A stretch of DNA of 64,000 bases from Homalodisca vitripennis. Taxonomy: Eukaryota > Arthropoda > Insecta > Hemiptera > Cicadellidae. Below the pieces are notes generated by a model that saw only the letters and a program-made list of their open reading frames with translations, did no database searches and was not told where the DNA came from. Position numbers and translations under genes: made by a program. Location of the stretch: positions 128,376,001 to 128,440,000 of the forward strand of contig NC_060211.1 in assembly GCF_021130785.1 (NCBI RefSeq), written 5' to 3'. Positions 50,110 through 60,628 of the stretch are shown here, piece by piece (position 1 is the first letter of the stretch; every line of letters starts with the position of its first letter).

Positions 50110-50940
50110 GCATCTGTGTATGCAGGACAAACGGCAGCTAGCAGGGACAATAGTACAAAGTCTTTTTGCCCTCGAATTAACACCCTTGAGAGGCCAGTAA
50201 TTTCCTCCCTCAGTCGACACGACAGTCTCCACGACCACAACTGTTCTGAGAAATCAGCCGTCTCGTGCCAGCGATCTCCGACGCACCAACACATTACTTA
50301 TGCTGAAGACGTCACGGGATCACCTACCCCTACTCCAAGCAGTGAAAAAAGACTATCTTTTGATTTTAAAAACTTTCTGCTTCCAAGTTCCACAAATTTA
50401 TTATAGAGGTGACTTTAGATCCAGCTCCAAAACATCACCAAACTAGAGCTCAATTCAGCCCTCACAATACTAAAATTTAAAATTCCAACATTCGAAAATT
50501 AAATTAATTCACCAGAACGTTCAGATTGTATCAAATAAGACCGATGAACTGGCGCTGTTGTGGGTAGAATTAAACCCTGACGTGTTCGTAGCCTCAGAAC
50601 ACGAATTCATTCATGAAGCTATACACCTTTTCAAAATTCCAAATTTAGATTTGGATTAGGCAACATATTTCTGTCGAAACACTGTCAGTGGATGGTGTGG
50701 CAATTTTTGTCAAATAGTCCTCAACATTCGAGACATCTAAAACTAACAATAATACCGAACTAGATTTACGTTTGGAGAGACGAGAGTACGTGATTAGCGT
50801 ATTTCTCGGCCTTTTCAAAGCTTTTGACTACGAACACCAAAAATCAATCATATTTTTATTGCTTTCAAACAATTTTACATTGAATTTGCAAACTTCACTA
50901 AATAAAGCTAAAAAGCTTGCAGTTTACTATTCTAGGATTC
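50110..50940 (+). mobile_element. LINE fragment, endonuclease start fused to an RT A-motif remnant
   Basis: The plus-strand text at 50505-50640 reads QNVQIVSNKTDELALLWVEL and NPDVFVASEHEFIHEAI, matching the start of an AP-type endonuclease in non-LTR ORF2 (a 'Q-N-x-x-x-x-x-x-K-x-x-E-L' opening). About 130 bp further on, 50796-50840 reads YVISVFLGLFKAFDYEHQKS, an RT A-motif (F-L-D-L-x-K-A-F-D with Asp changed to Gly). More than 1 kb of normal ORF2 is missing between them. The Ser/Thr-rich frame at 50116-50406 may be the end of ORF1 or a leader. Heavily decayed. Confidence 0.68.
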
Positions 50941-50944
50941 ATTC

Positions 50945-51330
50945 ATTGCACGCATACATACATTAATTTACATTCTCTCTCTCATTCATCCTTCATTCAT
51001 TCATCATTCTTTTATTCTTATTGTTGGCTTCAGTATAGGTACTTAATTACGAAAATTATGTACAGAGTAAAACACTTCAAACACTAAACGGTCCTTTAAT
51101 CGAGCTTTAAACGGGGCGGGGTTGGGTTGTTGACATTGTTTATGCTCTCAGGGAGCTTATTAATTAATCTGAAACCACCTCGCGAAGGAAGTTGTTCAAA
51201 TGCCAGTGTTCTATGATGTTGCATCCTATCCCCGCCTATATCTGTGGACGTCTCTGCCTCGCACTAACTCACAACAGAATCGGTAATACATAAATCGGCC
51301 TATTGGGAAATCCGGGCCTGTGTATCTGTA
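50945..51330 (-). mobile_element. LINE 3' fragment, ORF2 C-terminus and tail
   Basis: The minus strand around 51250-51050 reads TTSFARWFQINKLPESINNV then NNPTPFKARLKDRLV. This resembles the last conserved block of Jockey/CR1-type ORF2 (a 'Y-R-G-x-x-L-F-N-x-L-P-x-x-I' segment). It ends in GAATGATGAATGAATGAAGG (about 50980-51000), the same style of tail as the fragment at 27.6 kb. It abuts the plus-strand fragment tail to tail. Confidence 0.62.
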
Positions 51331-52349
51331 TGAATTTATGAAATGTATGTCTGACGCTAGATAACGTGTTTACAAAATTTGTTAAAGTTTAAGATTGTCA
51401 GAAATTGTTAAATGCAATAAAGAAATCATTTATATTATTATTATGCTAGTATAAGTTTTTGTTTATAATAATAAATATACGCAAAACGAGAATTGATTAA
51501 GTTGCAGTCTTTGTGAGTAATATATATTAATTGACATAGCAACACCACAACACCAGTTATTTTCAAAATTATTGGTTACGTTAAAACAGGATAATGACAA
51601 TCATATTATGCTAAAATTAACTCACGTCTGTCTGTAGAATATTACTATAATTGTGATGACAACACACATAGTAAAACAATTAATACACTATACTGACGTG
51701 TCTAAAGACTTTGACAAAGTTAAATTTAAGAAGACAACCTTGAGATATAAGTGATATCCCAATGAGTGATACTGATTGTAATACGAGTAATACTAAATTC
51801 AGGAGAAAATTTTAATATAATTTAAACAAGGAATACTAGTTATTTCATCAATTTGTATGCTAGGAGTATATATTGATAAAATTAGTTGTTAGAAAGTGAA
51901 CTCAAGAATGGGGTTTTCCATACCCTGGGGAGGGGTTATTCCCACTCGATTACCAGTAGGCTTAGACTTCTTCCGAAACTTGCTCAGTGGCTTACAGTTC
52001 TTAAACAGCCGAGATAGGAGGATTCTCATTATTCATGCCAAGCCATTCTGAAATAATTAGTGGGCAACAAGAAATGAAGTAATATCTGTTAATAATTGTA
52101 GTTTTATTGTACTCATGATCTGGAATGGGGTTGGATAAGCTCTAAGAGCTAGATACGAAATGTGGAAAGATGGTATCTAGTTGCGCATCAGATCTTACGC
52201 TGTATTGCGAGTATTAATACTCGTATATAACAGGTTTACTAGGAGTACAGCTGAAACTGTTCAGCACCAAGTTAGCTATGTTTTCTATTCCTAGCACTAC
52301 AGCATCCTTTCAGCAAAATCATGCTGTTTACCCTACCGCAACAACTGAC
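51331..52349. other. Intron 4 of the CNBD2-like gene, right part
   Basis: AT-rich; no element or exon recognised. Confidence 0.5.
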
Positions 52350-52604
52350 CGAGGTTGAAGCAGCCGCCTTTTGTGAAGAGGCAGACCTGCATGAAGAGTG
52401 GTCGAATGCCAATGTCCGAGTCCCTTCTACTGGGCTTTCTTCGCATTCGCCGAGGCTGGTCCGGGTCTCCCAGGTATATGTCCGGGACGTCCTTGTGCTG
52501 CAGCCTGGGGCCGTCCGGCGTATCTCGTATCCTCAACCGCTGCACCATGCTGCACGTACCCTTCAACACGAAGTGGGCAGAGGTCAGCTTTCCCACTCCC
52601 TTGC
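52350..52604 (-). CDS. CNBD2-like protein, exon with first half of second CNB domain
   Basis: 255 nt, phase 1 in and out, between a CTGCAG acceptor and a CTCG|GTCAGT donor. The preceding exon joins to give ILGKGVGKLTSAHFVLKGTC, the beta-strand and G-x-x-x-x-x-x-x-x-x-G pattern that opens a CNB fold. A charged linker follows (RLRIRDTPDGPRLQHKDVPD ... RMRRKPSRRDSDIG) and then FMQVCLFTKGGCFNLG, which leads into the next exon. Domains of this kind usually have only a short loop between strands. Here about 40 basic residues are inserted, as in the long insert of vertebrate CNBD2 domain 2. Confidence 0.85.
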
Positions 52605-52736
52605 CTGCAGTTCAGTCACAGTTTACACAGGTCGTGTTCGTGGTCGACCTGACTAAAGGTTGACTTATTAATCATTAATATTGTTGCCTTAGCATCTAAC
52701 ATGAAGTTTATTTAATTAAAACGAGAAATATTAATA

Positions 52737-53372
52737 CAGGGTGTTCATTGGAAAACTAATACAAACACGTATTAAAAGACTTATAGCCCAAGTATTCTGT
52801 AAACAGGAGTGTATAGTACTAATTGGGGGAACAAACAAAAATTGTTTTCAAAGTTTAAACTGTTCAAATTGTTTAAGTTGTTTATTAACAAAATAAGTTG
52901 TCTGACCAAAATCGGCAATGTTGTTTGTTTATTAACAAAACCGTTAACATAAAATGTACATTCATTATTAAAGCAAATGTTTATGGTCTCCAGACTTAAC
53001 GCCCTTAGATTTTATTTCAAGTTTACAAAGGATTTACAGCAGTGTTCAGTGAGTAATTTTGTTGTTATTAGCAGTAGTTGTTATAGTACAGTAGTTTGTA
53101 GACTAATAGTTGCTGTGTAACAAATTACATTATTGGCTGGTAATACCAAACGACTTGGCCGATTTCAATGTTTTTACCAAAAGACAGCATTTTTTATAAG
53201 CCTCAATTTAAGGTGTTACAAGGTATTAGTTACCATTTCAATTTTGGCTTTGGGTACGGGGAGCATGGGGGTAAGCACCCCCATTTTGAAAATAATTTTG
53301 TTCGTTCCCCCAATTAGTACTGGGCTATAAGTCTTTTAATACGTTTTAATAAGTTTTTAAATGAACACCCTG
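52737..53372. mobile_element. Tc1/mariner-type MITE, 636 bp
   Basis: The ends CAGGGTGTTCATT and AATGAACACCCTG (mirror) are flanked by TA. The arms match for about 110 bp (both include ATTAAAAGACTTATAGCCCA and CTAATTGGGGGAAC on the respective strands). The centre is non-coding. It shares its CAGGGTG tips with the elements at 32441 and 21953. Confidence 0.85.
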
Positions 53373-53791
53373 TACATCCCTAGGTTATAATGGTAAAATA
53401 TTATTTATAATATACATATAAACGTACATGGAATAATTGATAAAATGCCTATCCATAAATACCTTGTTCAGTAAACTAAGAGTGTAAATTTTAAGAAAAC
53501 TCATGCACATGGAAACCCCTAAACCGAAGTTTTTTCGTTCAGTGCAGCTAAACATAAGGGCTTGTTCACATGAGCGCGACGTGTCGCGCTACACGCCCGC
53601 GCGACAGAAAAATGGCTTCGTACACATTCGGCGGCCGAATGAGCGGCAGAACGGGCGGCCGACAACTAGTGCACTGCCGGTATGGAAGTGGAAGAGGCAA
53701 CATGTCTCTATATTTTGTACTGGTGTATTGCTCTAAATATAAAACTAGCACTTACCCAACTGCTTTTTTCTCTTCAACTGTGCTTTCAGTT

Positions 53792-53941
53792 TTAAGAAAA
53801 TATATCTACAACTTCCTCCCACGCAGATCTCTTTAAAACCCTGTTCTTGTAATCTGGACTTTCAAGATCCCACAATGCTCTTCTCTTTTCAATTTCATCA
53901 ATAAAACTTTCGGTGTCAAATGGGTCTTGCTCCATCTCCAT
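53792..53941 (-). pseudogene. MADF-domain protein, N-terminal exon remnant of the outer element
   Basis: A 49-codon frame: FIDEIEKRRALWDLESPDYK then RSAWEEVVDIF, the first half of a MADF (Myb/SANT-like) domain, a DNA-binding partner protein carried by many PIF/Harbinger elements. It reaches a stop at 53792. A one-base shift just upstream of that stop, read for gapless continuation, would extend it to a GGTAAGT donor at about 53753. That suggests a small frameshift in what was once the first exon. The remainder of the gene is deleted from the outer element. Confidence 0.75.
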
Positions 53942-54291
53942 ATTCACTCACCAATATCACTCACTGGACTCGGCGTGTGTACGCTCCAATACAAAACAAG
54001 CAACTGAAGCCGCGCTAAGGCCCGGCCTCCTCCACTTGCGATTTGTTGTCGCGCGATTGTTTAGTCGCAAAAATAGAACCTATTGTTTTAAATGCAGGCG
54101 CATCCACATGCGACAGAAAATGCGACTGCGATTTAAAAAAACGCAACTGGACCTATTTTGACCGCGACGCGACTGTCGCGGAAATAAAATGAGTCACACG
54201 GACAGGCATCGACATGCATCCACTGGCGATTATTTAGTCGCATTTTTGACTGAGTACTGTCGAGCGGTGGCTGTTTGTTAACTAAATAAAT

Positions 54292-56560
54292 ATGTCTGAC
54301 AGTGAAACCTCTACTAGTAAATTAAGTATTATCAGTCATTGATACTGATTTGCTAATTAGTGAAGTAGAAAAGAGGACCGGCTCTTTATAATAAACAATT
54401 AAAAGAGTACAGTGACCGAAATATAAAAGAAAAACTGTGGACTGAAGTGTGTGGTAAAGTGATAGAAAACTGGAATGACCTTACATCAAAAGAAAAGAAA
54501 CATTAAAGGTGAGTGATTTAAATATGATAGCATTAATTGGCTAAAAATACCACCTACAGGATATCTAAAAAATGTAGCCTACACTAACTTATAATTTATA
54601 TCTTATCGGATTCATTGCAGTTCTATATGTTCCCGATTATCAATTTATTTTCGTCTTTGATATTGTATTATCTTATAAATCTATTATATTATCGTCTATT
54701 AAAATATTGTATGCTTTTTTTAATTTATTCCCAACAGTTTTGTTTATTTTTTATTATTATTTTCACAAGAAACATTTTATTCAATATTTTCATTTTAATA
54801 GGGTCTACCTAATAGGTTTCTGTAAATAAAACATCGTTCATAGTTTTATTAGCAATTTATTTAAACCAAAATGTAGTTTTGGCTAACAAGATATGGTTGT
54901 ATAAATGATTAATAATGAAATTATTAAACTTTAGTTACTCTTAACATGTATTAAACAATTTTTTAAACAGAGGTTTCTTCTGTAAATCACTTCCATGTAT
55001 TATTATGCCAACTTCTTCTTATTGATTTAAACATGGTCGTATTGCCAAGGTAATGAGCCTTGAGGTGAAATGAAGTAATCTGCCAAGTAGTCTCTTGCTT
55101 CGATACCTGAAGAGGTACCCCGTACACCGACTTGTTGTATACATACCAGCGGACACTCATAGCATTCATCTTCAACTCGAATACCATCTTTTCTTCTTAC
55201 AAAGTTGTTGAGAACGCAGGATGATTTAATAATGTCATCCGCTAAGTTCGTTTGGACATTCAATGGCCGATGGAAAATTCGCCATTTGTTGGCTAAAATA
55301 CCAAACGTGCATTCCACCATTCTTCGAGCACGGCACATTCTGTAGTTGTATACTCTTTGTTTCATGGATAAATTCTTCCTGGGATAAGGCCCTCACTATA
55401 TTTCTTGATGTAGCAAATGCTTCATCTCCAACTATAACAAATGGCATAGGTTTTCCATTTTCGTCATTAGGAAGAGTTTGAGCTTGAGGATGTTCAGTTT
55501 GCCATCAATCAACTTTGCACCTAGTGCGGAGTTTTTCAGAATATTTGAATCACTGTTACTACCGTAAGATCCTACATCGATTGCTGTAAAACAATAGTCT
55601 GCGTCTACTACAGCAAGTAACACAATCGAAAAGTAATTTTTATAATTGTAAAAAAGAGATCCAGAGTGATTTGGCTTCTGAATTCTTATATGTTTGCCGT
55701 CAATGGCACCAATGCAATTTGGGAAGTTCGTTCGCAAGTAAAATTGTTTTTGCTATCTCCTTCCAATCTTCCTCTGATTTGGTAGGCATGTGTATTGGTT
55801 GTAAACATGTCCACAATTTTGAGCAAGTATCTTTAATGATGTGACCAATTGTGCTGGCACCCAATAAATATTCAAAGTGTAACGAAATGAAGCTGTTCCC
55901 AGTGGCAAGGTACCTGAAAATAATAAATTCTGAAAATAAGGAGGTACTATATCAAAAGTGTTATGATGAAGTTATGGCATAGGTTTTACATTTGAAATCA
56001 ATAAAATATAATTTTTAATTATTCTAGGGGGTTAATACTAAATTTGTATTCCAGGTACAGACGTTCAAAAAAAGTGGAAGAAATTTAAAGGAACTGCTTT
56101 TTGAGGGAAATTGCAGCACAACGAAAAACCACATCAGGCCAAGGAGCAACAAAAAGAAGAAAGTATATCCATTTTTGATGCGTTGCTGTTTTTGGTTCCC
56201 TTTGTAAAAGGAAGAGAAACTATTAGTAATATCTCCCTCAATGAAACGGATGGATATGAACCAGAGCAACCACATGATACATCTGATGACATTCAAGAAG
56301 GTAATTCTACTGCAAGATGCTCACTTGGCATTAATGCACAGACCGAGCGTGGAAAGGCGTAAAAATAGTAAGAAACAAAATGCAAACTCATATGAGACAT
56401 CTTTATTGAACATTTTGAAAGCAAGACAAAGTGACGAGGGTAATGAAGATAAACACTTCGCTTTAATGTTGGTTCCAATGTTTAGGAAAATTAAAATGAA
56501 GAGCAAAAGCATTATGCTAAGATAGAAATTTTAAACGTCATGAGGCAAGCTCGAAACATT
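54292..56560 (+). pseudogene. MADF/BESS-domain protein of the inner Harbinger, frameshifted
   Basis: The first exon starts at ATG 54292 and, through two frameshifts, reads LISEVEKRTGSL, then NKQLKEYSDRNIKEKLWTEV and CGKVIENWNDLTSKEKK, a MADF domain. A donor AG|GTGAGTG follows at 54509. The second exon (from about 56055) holds the basic end of the domain (REIAAQRKTTSGQGATKRRK), an acidic linker and a BESS-like block NEDKHFALMLVPMFRKIK near 56430-56500. MADF proteins of this class bind DNA and escort the transposase. Several stops and frame changes show it is inactive. Confidence 0.75.
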
Positions 56561-57215
56561 AATCCACGCCCTGGTTTACAATCAGCTCTTCCCAACATAC
56601 ACAACAGCCACAGCATAGCCATTCTGCTTACGGACATAATTCTAACCAACCTGTGTATCCACAAAATACTGGGCCAATGCAGAATTTTACAACGATTTTG
56701 CAGGAAGTGTTTTGTCATCACCCTCTGCAAGTGGAAGTGATCTTTTTGATTTATCGTAACTCTTTTAATGGGTAAACTACTAACCCTTAGTTATTCCTAT
56801 AACATTTGATTTTTATTAATTTGTACTTGTGTTTTTTTAAAATGTTTTGATTTAATAAAGAGTTTTTAAATAGATAAAACAAATAAGATAATTTGATTTT
56901 CTGTAATTATTACTCACCTCAAAGTCACTGATAGACGTTCTTCTGGTGGTATAGACAATCTCCATTTTGTGTTTTTATATGTAATTGATGGACCAATATT
57001 CTCAAAAGTTCATCAAAACTATTTTTCGTCATTCGGTAATACTGAAAGAATTTTATAGGATGTTCACTCAAATCTTCAAATAACTTGTGAAACTGCCCTT
57101 TTAGTAATCGCTGACTTGTTATTGGGTGAACCCAGTAATTATGTTTTCGCCGTTTACGTCTAGCACGAAGTAAAAGCGCGATCACAACACTTGCTTCGAT
57201 GTCATCCATGATCAA
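55027..57215 (-). pseudogene. PIF/Harbinger DDE transposase (HARBI1-like), frameshifted
   Basis: The first exon (57215-about 56926) reads GQFHKLFEDLSEHPIKFFQY and FDELLRILVHQL, the usual N-terminus. It runs to a GAG|GTGAGT donor. After an intron of about 1 kb, the second exon (from about 55913) reads YLATGNSFISLHFEYLLG, then CIGAIDGKHIRIQKP (first catalytic Asp), IVGDEAF (second Asp) and RRMVECTFGILANKWRIF (Glu), ending near 55027. These are the hallmarks of the DDE_Tnp_4 superfamily. At least two frameshifts (about 55490-55440 and about 55370) break the second exon, so the enzyme is not made intact. Confidence 0.88.
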
Positions 57216-57669
57216 AATCTACAACGATTCTGTCGCAAGTGGATGCACCTCAATTAAGTTTTGCGACTGCGACAAAACAATCGCGCGACAACAAATCGCA
57301 AGTGGAGGCCGGGCCTAGTCGCGCGGTTGACGCGTATACTACGAGTCGCGCGACACAACTAGCGGCAGGTTCAGCGGCGCGGCGCCATGTGTATGCTGCC
57401 ATAGTTATATGTTGTCTTTTAGTCGCGCGACGTGTCGCGCGGCACAAGTCGCGCGACACGTCGCGCTCATGTGAACAAGCCCTTAAAGTACGTTGCAGAC
57501 TGTAAATTATTTTATTCAAAGTTATAGTTCAAAATGCTAGCATTTGGGCAAATTCGCTTCAATTAGTACATAAATATTTCAAATACAAACTATTTAGTTT
57601 AGCATTCAGCAATTGATTTAGATCAAAATAAGAAATAGTTCTACTAATAGAAGTCCTAAATGATTTATA

Positions 57670-57968
57670 GAGGACTGTCTCAGTACCGTTGGTATTTTCT
57701 TAAACTAAAATGAAAATATATATTTAATAGATGTAAGGTACTGGAAATATATTTTTAACGCTTATTTGAGGCAAGTGACGCCAATATCGGATATTTTCTC
57801 TACAAATCAAAGTTCCGTTTCCGTTCTTATCTTCACAATATTGCTTTTTATACCTTGTAAAGGGGGGAAAGAATAGGATTATTATATTCAAAAGGTGTTT
57901 TCCAGCTTCATAAAAAAGTCATAAACCATTTTAATGAGGGCTGTCTTAGTGTAGTTGGTATTTTCGTG

Positions 57969-58019
<51 letters not shown>

Positions 58020-58165
58020 TATATATGTATGTATGTATAATCGGATATTTCCTCTACAAATCAAAGTTCCGTTTTCTTATCTTTACGATACTGCTTTCTA
58101 TACCTTGTAAAGGACAAAATAATAGGTTATCATATTCCAAAGGTGTTTTCCAGTTTCTAAAGCGA
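57670..58165. repeat. Tandem duplication of about 0.25 kb, split by an AT microsatellite
   Basis: Copy 1 (about 57670-57925) and copy 2 (about 57936-58165) share GAGGACTGTCTCAG / GAGGGCTGTCTTAG, CTCTACAAATCAAAGTTCCG, ATACCTTGTAAAGG and AAGGTGTTTTCCAG in the same order. Copy 2 is invaded by an (AT)n tract at about 57971-58025 and ends only about 50 bp from the exon at 58216. Confidence 0.8.
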
Positions 58166-58215
58166 GAGTATAAGAACTTTCACTACTATTTTACTACTGT
58201 CAGTGTGTACCGTAC

Positions 58216-58410
58216 CGAGTATAATGTCCTGCGGAGAGTAGGCCATCGTGTCGGACAGCATACAGCACTCCCTGGTGGCCACGTCGGTCCAGTTGTCGAA
58301 GTACGGAAACTGCTTCAAGGCGCTACTAATCTCGTCCCACTGCTTCTTCATAGACGCCTTCAGCACGCGGTCGAAGTCATCCTTCTTCAGGATCAGCAAC
58401 TCGACGGCGG
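58216..58410 (-). CDS. CNBD2-like protein, exon with end of first CNB domain
   Basis: 195 nt, phase 1 in and out, with donor CTCG|GTACGG. It encodes AVELLILKKDDFDRVLKASM, the last strand and C-helix of the first CNB domain. SALKQFPYFDNWTD and SDTMAYSPQDIIL follow, the start of the second domain. Taking the acceptor as TTCAAAAAAG|CC gives a gapless CNB fold (TVTSL-T-AVELLILKK), which is why I chose this boundary. That acceptor has a poor pyrimidine tract. An alternative donor/acceptor pair (GTGTAT with CGCAG at 58454) also keeps frame but inserts about 15 extra residues. Confidence 0.82.
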
Positions 58411-60061
58411 CTTTTTTGAACATAATTGTCGTTACTGTGTGGACCCTGCGGAGGTAACTGTTACAAACTAGGGTAAGGTGAGAGGTGCTCTCGCTCTGTG
58501 GTGAGACCAAGCACAGATCAGGTGTAGCGGACAGTCTGGAGTGAAACTGAGGAGGATGGCACGTCACGACAGCCCGGGTCGGTTTGGTCGATAACGGGGA
58601 GGCCGCCAGTCAGTGCCTTCAATCACGTCACTTCGTCTCTTCTCATTCAATTCTAGCGTTTAAAACCATTTTGCACAACTTGATTTATTTTAAATAGCAA
58701 TGCAATACTACTGAAACAATTGTAAATCGTTTCTACCAAAATTTATGTTTATTAAATTAACTTGTGATTATCACAATTGCTATTTCATGTCCATCTTAAG
58801 CGACCTAATCCTTCTTTCATCAATATAGTCAACAATATTGATACAAGAGTTTCTTTTGTTTAATATAGCGCAGTAATTGTTCCAAGCTTTTCCTTCTAAA
58901 ATTAAATGTTCCATATTTAAATTTATTTCATTAGCCATTTTTAATTGATCTAAAAATTTCAATGTATAATTTCAAAGTCCGGATAATCAAAGCATAATGT
59001 CACAAATTGCCCTTTACTAAGCTGTTTTAGTTATATTCCAAGAACTATTGGGAATTATTAAGTATTTAAACTTTTGTTTGTTTGCAATTAACTATGTCCT
59101 AACTAGCGTAACCTATTGTGTATGAGATGCCAAGGGATAACATACAGTTGTTATTGGATTTCGTGCGAATTTCCATGGTCTCATTTCAAAAAATCTTAAG
59201 CCATACTCTCATTTACTCCTAGCGTGACAAATGACTAACGTCAATCTGTGTAACCCATGCTCATTAGAAGGACTAAAGTAACAAACTTACTTTACGTTTG
59301 TACTGATTCATTAGCATAATTAAGTTGGAGAATTTTAAATCAGCTAATAAATTACACTAACCTCAACAGCAAAATCAATAATTTTTGGGTCTGAGGTTAG
59401 GGTTTTGTAATCAAAGAAAGCATAACACTTAGAGATGTCAAGGGTCTATGTCGCTACGAGTAGGCTAATCTCATCTAGGATCATCGGTCCCGGCGCTCAA
59501 TACATCGGTTTCGAGTGCCATGTCTGATAATGGTTCTGGAGCAATGGAGTTGAAAGTAGGTCACCAACTACACAGCATATTACGTCGGGCAGTAGTAGCA
59601 CCGTCAGGATTAATATCGCATACTGTACAGTGTGAAATATTCATTTATTCTAGTTAAAATAGAACTCGCTTGTCTTTGTTTCTGCTTTTTGTAACTTTTG
59701 CATCGCTTTATTGTGAACTCACTACGAACAAATTATTGATTATATCGTTAAATTACAAAAGTGATCGGTGAATTATCCCAGTAACAAAGTAGAAGTACTG
59801 CACACCACTGGCGCGTACTAGGTTTCGCTGAAGTTGAGTGCAACATTTTGAAAGAGCTCATTTCACTCTTGAGATATCTTGCGAACATACAATTTATAAA
59901 GAAAACATTTTACACCTCTTGGAGACAAAAGAGAAGTTGTGCCAACCTTCTGAGTTGATAGATAGGAATACAAGCAACATTCAGTTCGATGATGGTGCAT
60001 CTCACTCCTTGTGGTGTGGCTGAGCGTTAATGAATATTTTTAAAAGTAAACTAGTCTTATT
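58411..60061. other. Intron 2 of the CNBD2-like gene, left part
   Basis: Nothing recognised except a TGGCTGAGCGTTA motif at 60017, identical to the tip of the small MITE at 14129-14315. The stretch 59820-60030 may be a decayed relative of that family. Confidence 0.45.
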
Positions 60062-60290
60062 TTACAAGACGATGTTAGGGTTAAGAAGCCCTCTCTAACA
60101 CAACCTGGGACCAACGGCTTAAAGGTGACTTCCGGACCACCACCAATGGCCGGGCCGGCGGGCTGCTTGCAAGGACAGGATCGATCAACGGTCACCCATC
60201 GAAGCAGCATCCACGCTCGACGTTGCTTGATCCGGTTATCGTGCGATAACCGTTGTACCCACTAAACTACACCATTGTCAATTTTTACAT
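60062..60290 (-). mobile_element. 5S-rRNA-derived SINE
   Basis: The minus strand from 60290 reads GGTGTAGTTTAGTGGGTACA, then CCGGATCAAGCAACGTCGAG, CGTGG and TTCGATGGGTGACCG. The last three segments follow the order and wording of the internal promoter half of arthropod 5S rRNA (AAGTTAAGCAGCGTCGGGCG ... GGATGGGTGACCG). The 5S flanks (first about 40 and last about 30 nt) are absent, and the sequence instead continues into an unrelated GC-rich body (GCCCGCCGGCCCGGCC, AGTCACCTTTAAGCCG) ending near 60062. So it is a SINE with a 5S-like head, not a 5S gene. Confidence 0.75.
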
Positions 60291-60628
60291 TGAACTATTG
60301 GTATTCATGATGGCACCGAGAAAATCGCTGGATAAATAAAATTTCAAACAAACTGAGCTTAACCATACGACATTATAACTTGTGGCATAACAACACACGT
60401 CATCTAATTAAATGAGCAACAGGCTTGAAATAATTTTGCACGCAACCTCAGCGAAACCTGTTGTTACATGACAAGCGTACTCTTAACCTTGTCATGATCA
60501 ATTCTAAAATGGGATCCACTGCCTTCCATAGTCTTCAACGCTCAATCAGTTCACTTCTTCAGCAGCACGACAACGACAATTCTGCTGTAGAAATGAAGGC
60601 CTACAACAGAGAACTCTCATACACTTAC

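Larger units (their letters stand above)
54018..57314. mobile_element. Inner PIF/Harbinger transposon, 3.3 kb, nested in the outer one
   Basis: The left end AGGCCCGGCCTCC mirrors the right end GGAGGCCGGGC. Inside the tips both arms share CACTTGCGATTTGTTGTCGC then GCGATTGTTT, giving TIRs of about 50 bp with one 3-nt indel. CTA flanks both sides (54015-54017, 57315-57317), a 3-bp target duplication. It carries a DDE transposase on the minus strand and a MADF/BESS protein on the plus strand, both broken. All the outer element's sequence lies outside these ends, so this element inserted into it. Confidence 0.88.
53558..57482. mobile_element. Outer PIF/Harbinger-derived element, 32-bp TIRs, interrupted by a second element
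   Basis: GGGCTTGTTCACATGAGCGC and the next 12 bases at the left end are an exact inverted copy of the last 32 bases at the right end (57451-57482). TAA precedes the left end, and TAA follows the right end if one extra T is allowed, consistent with a 3-bp Harbinger target duplication. Without the nested element (54018-57314) it is only about 0.63 kb. Its left part still encodes the start of a MADF-domain protein on the minus strand. So it is an internally deleted non-autonomous copy that was later hit by a second Harbinger. It lies in the intron between exons 58410-58216 and 52604-52350. Confidence 0.85.

Noticed and set aside
60199..60280. 5S rRNA gene (minus strand)
   Set aside because: Only the internal half is 5S-like; both 5S ends are missing and the body is unrelated.
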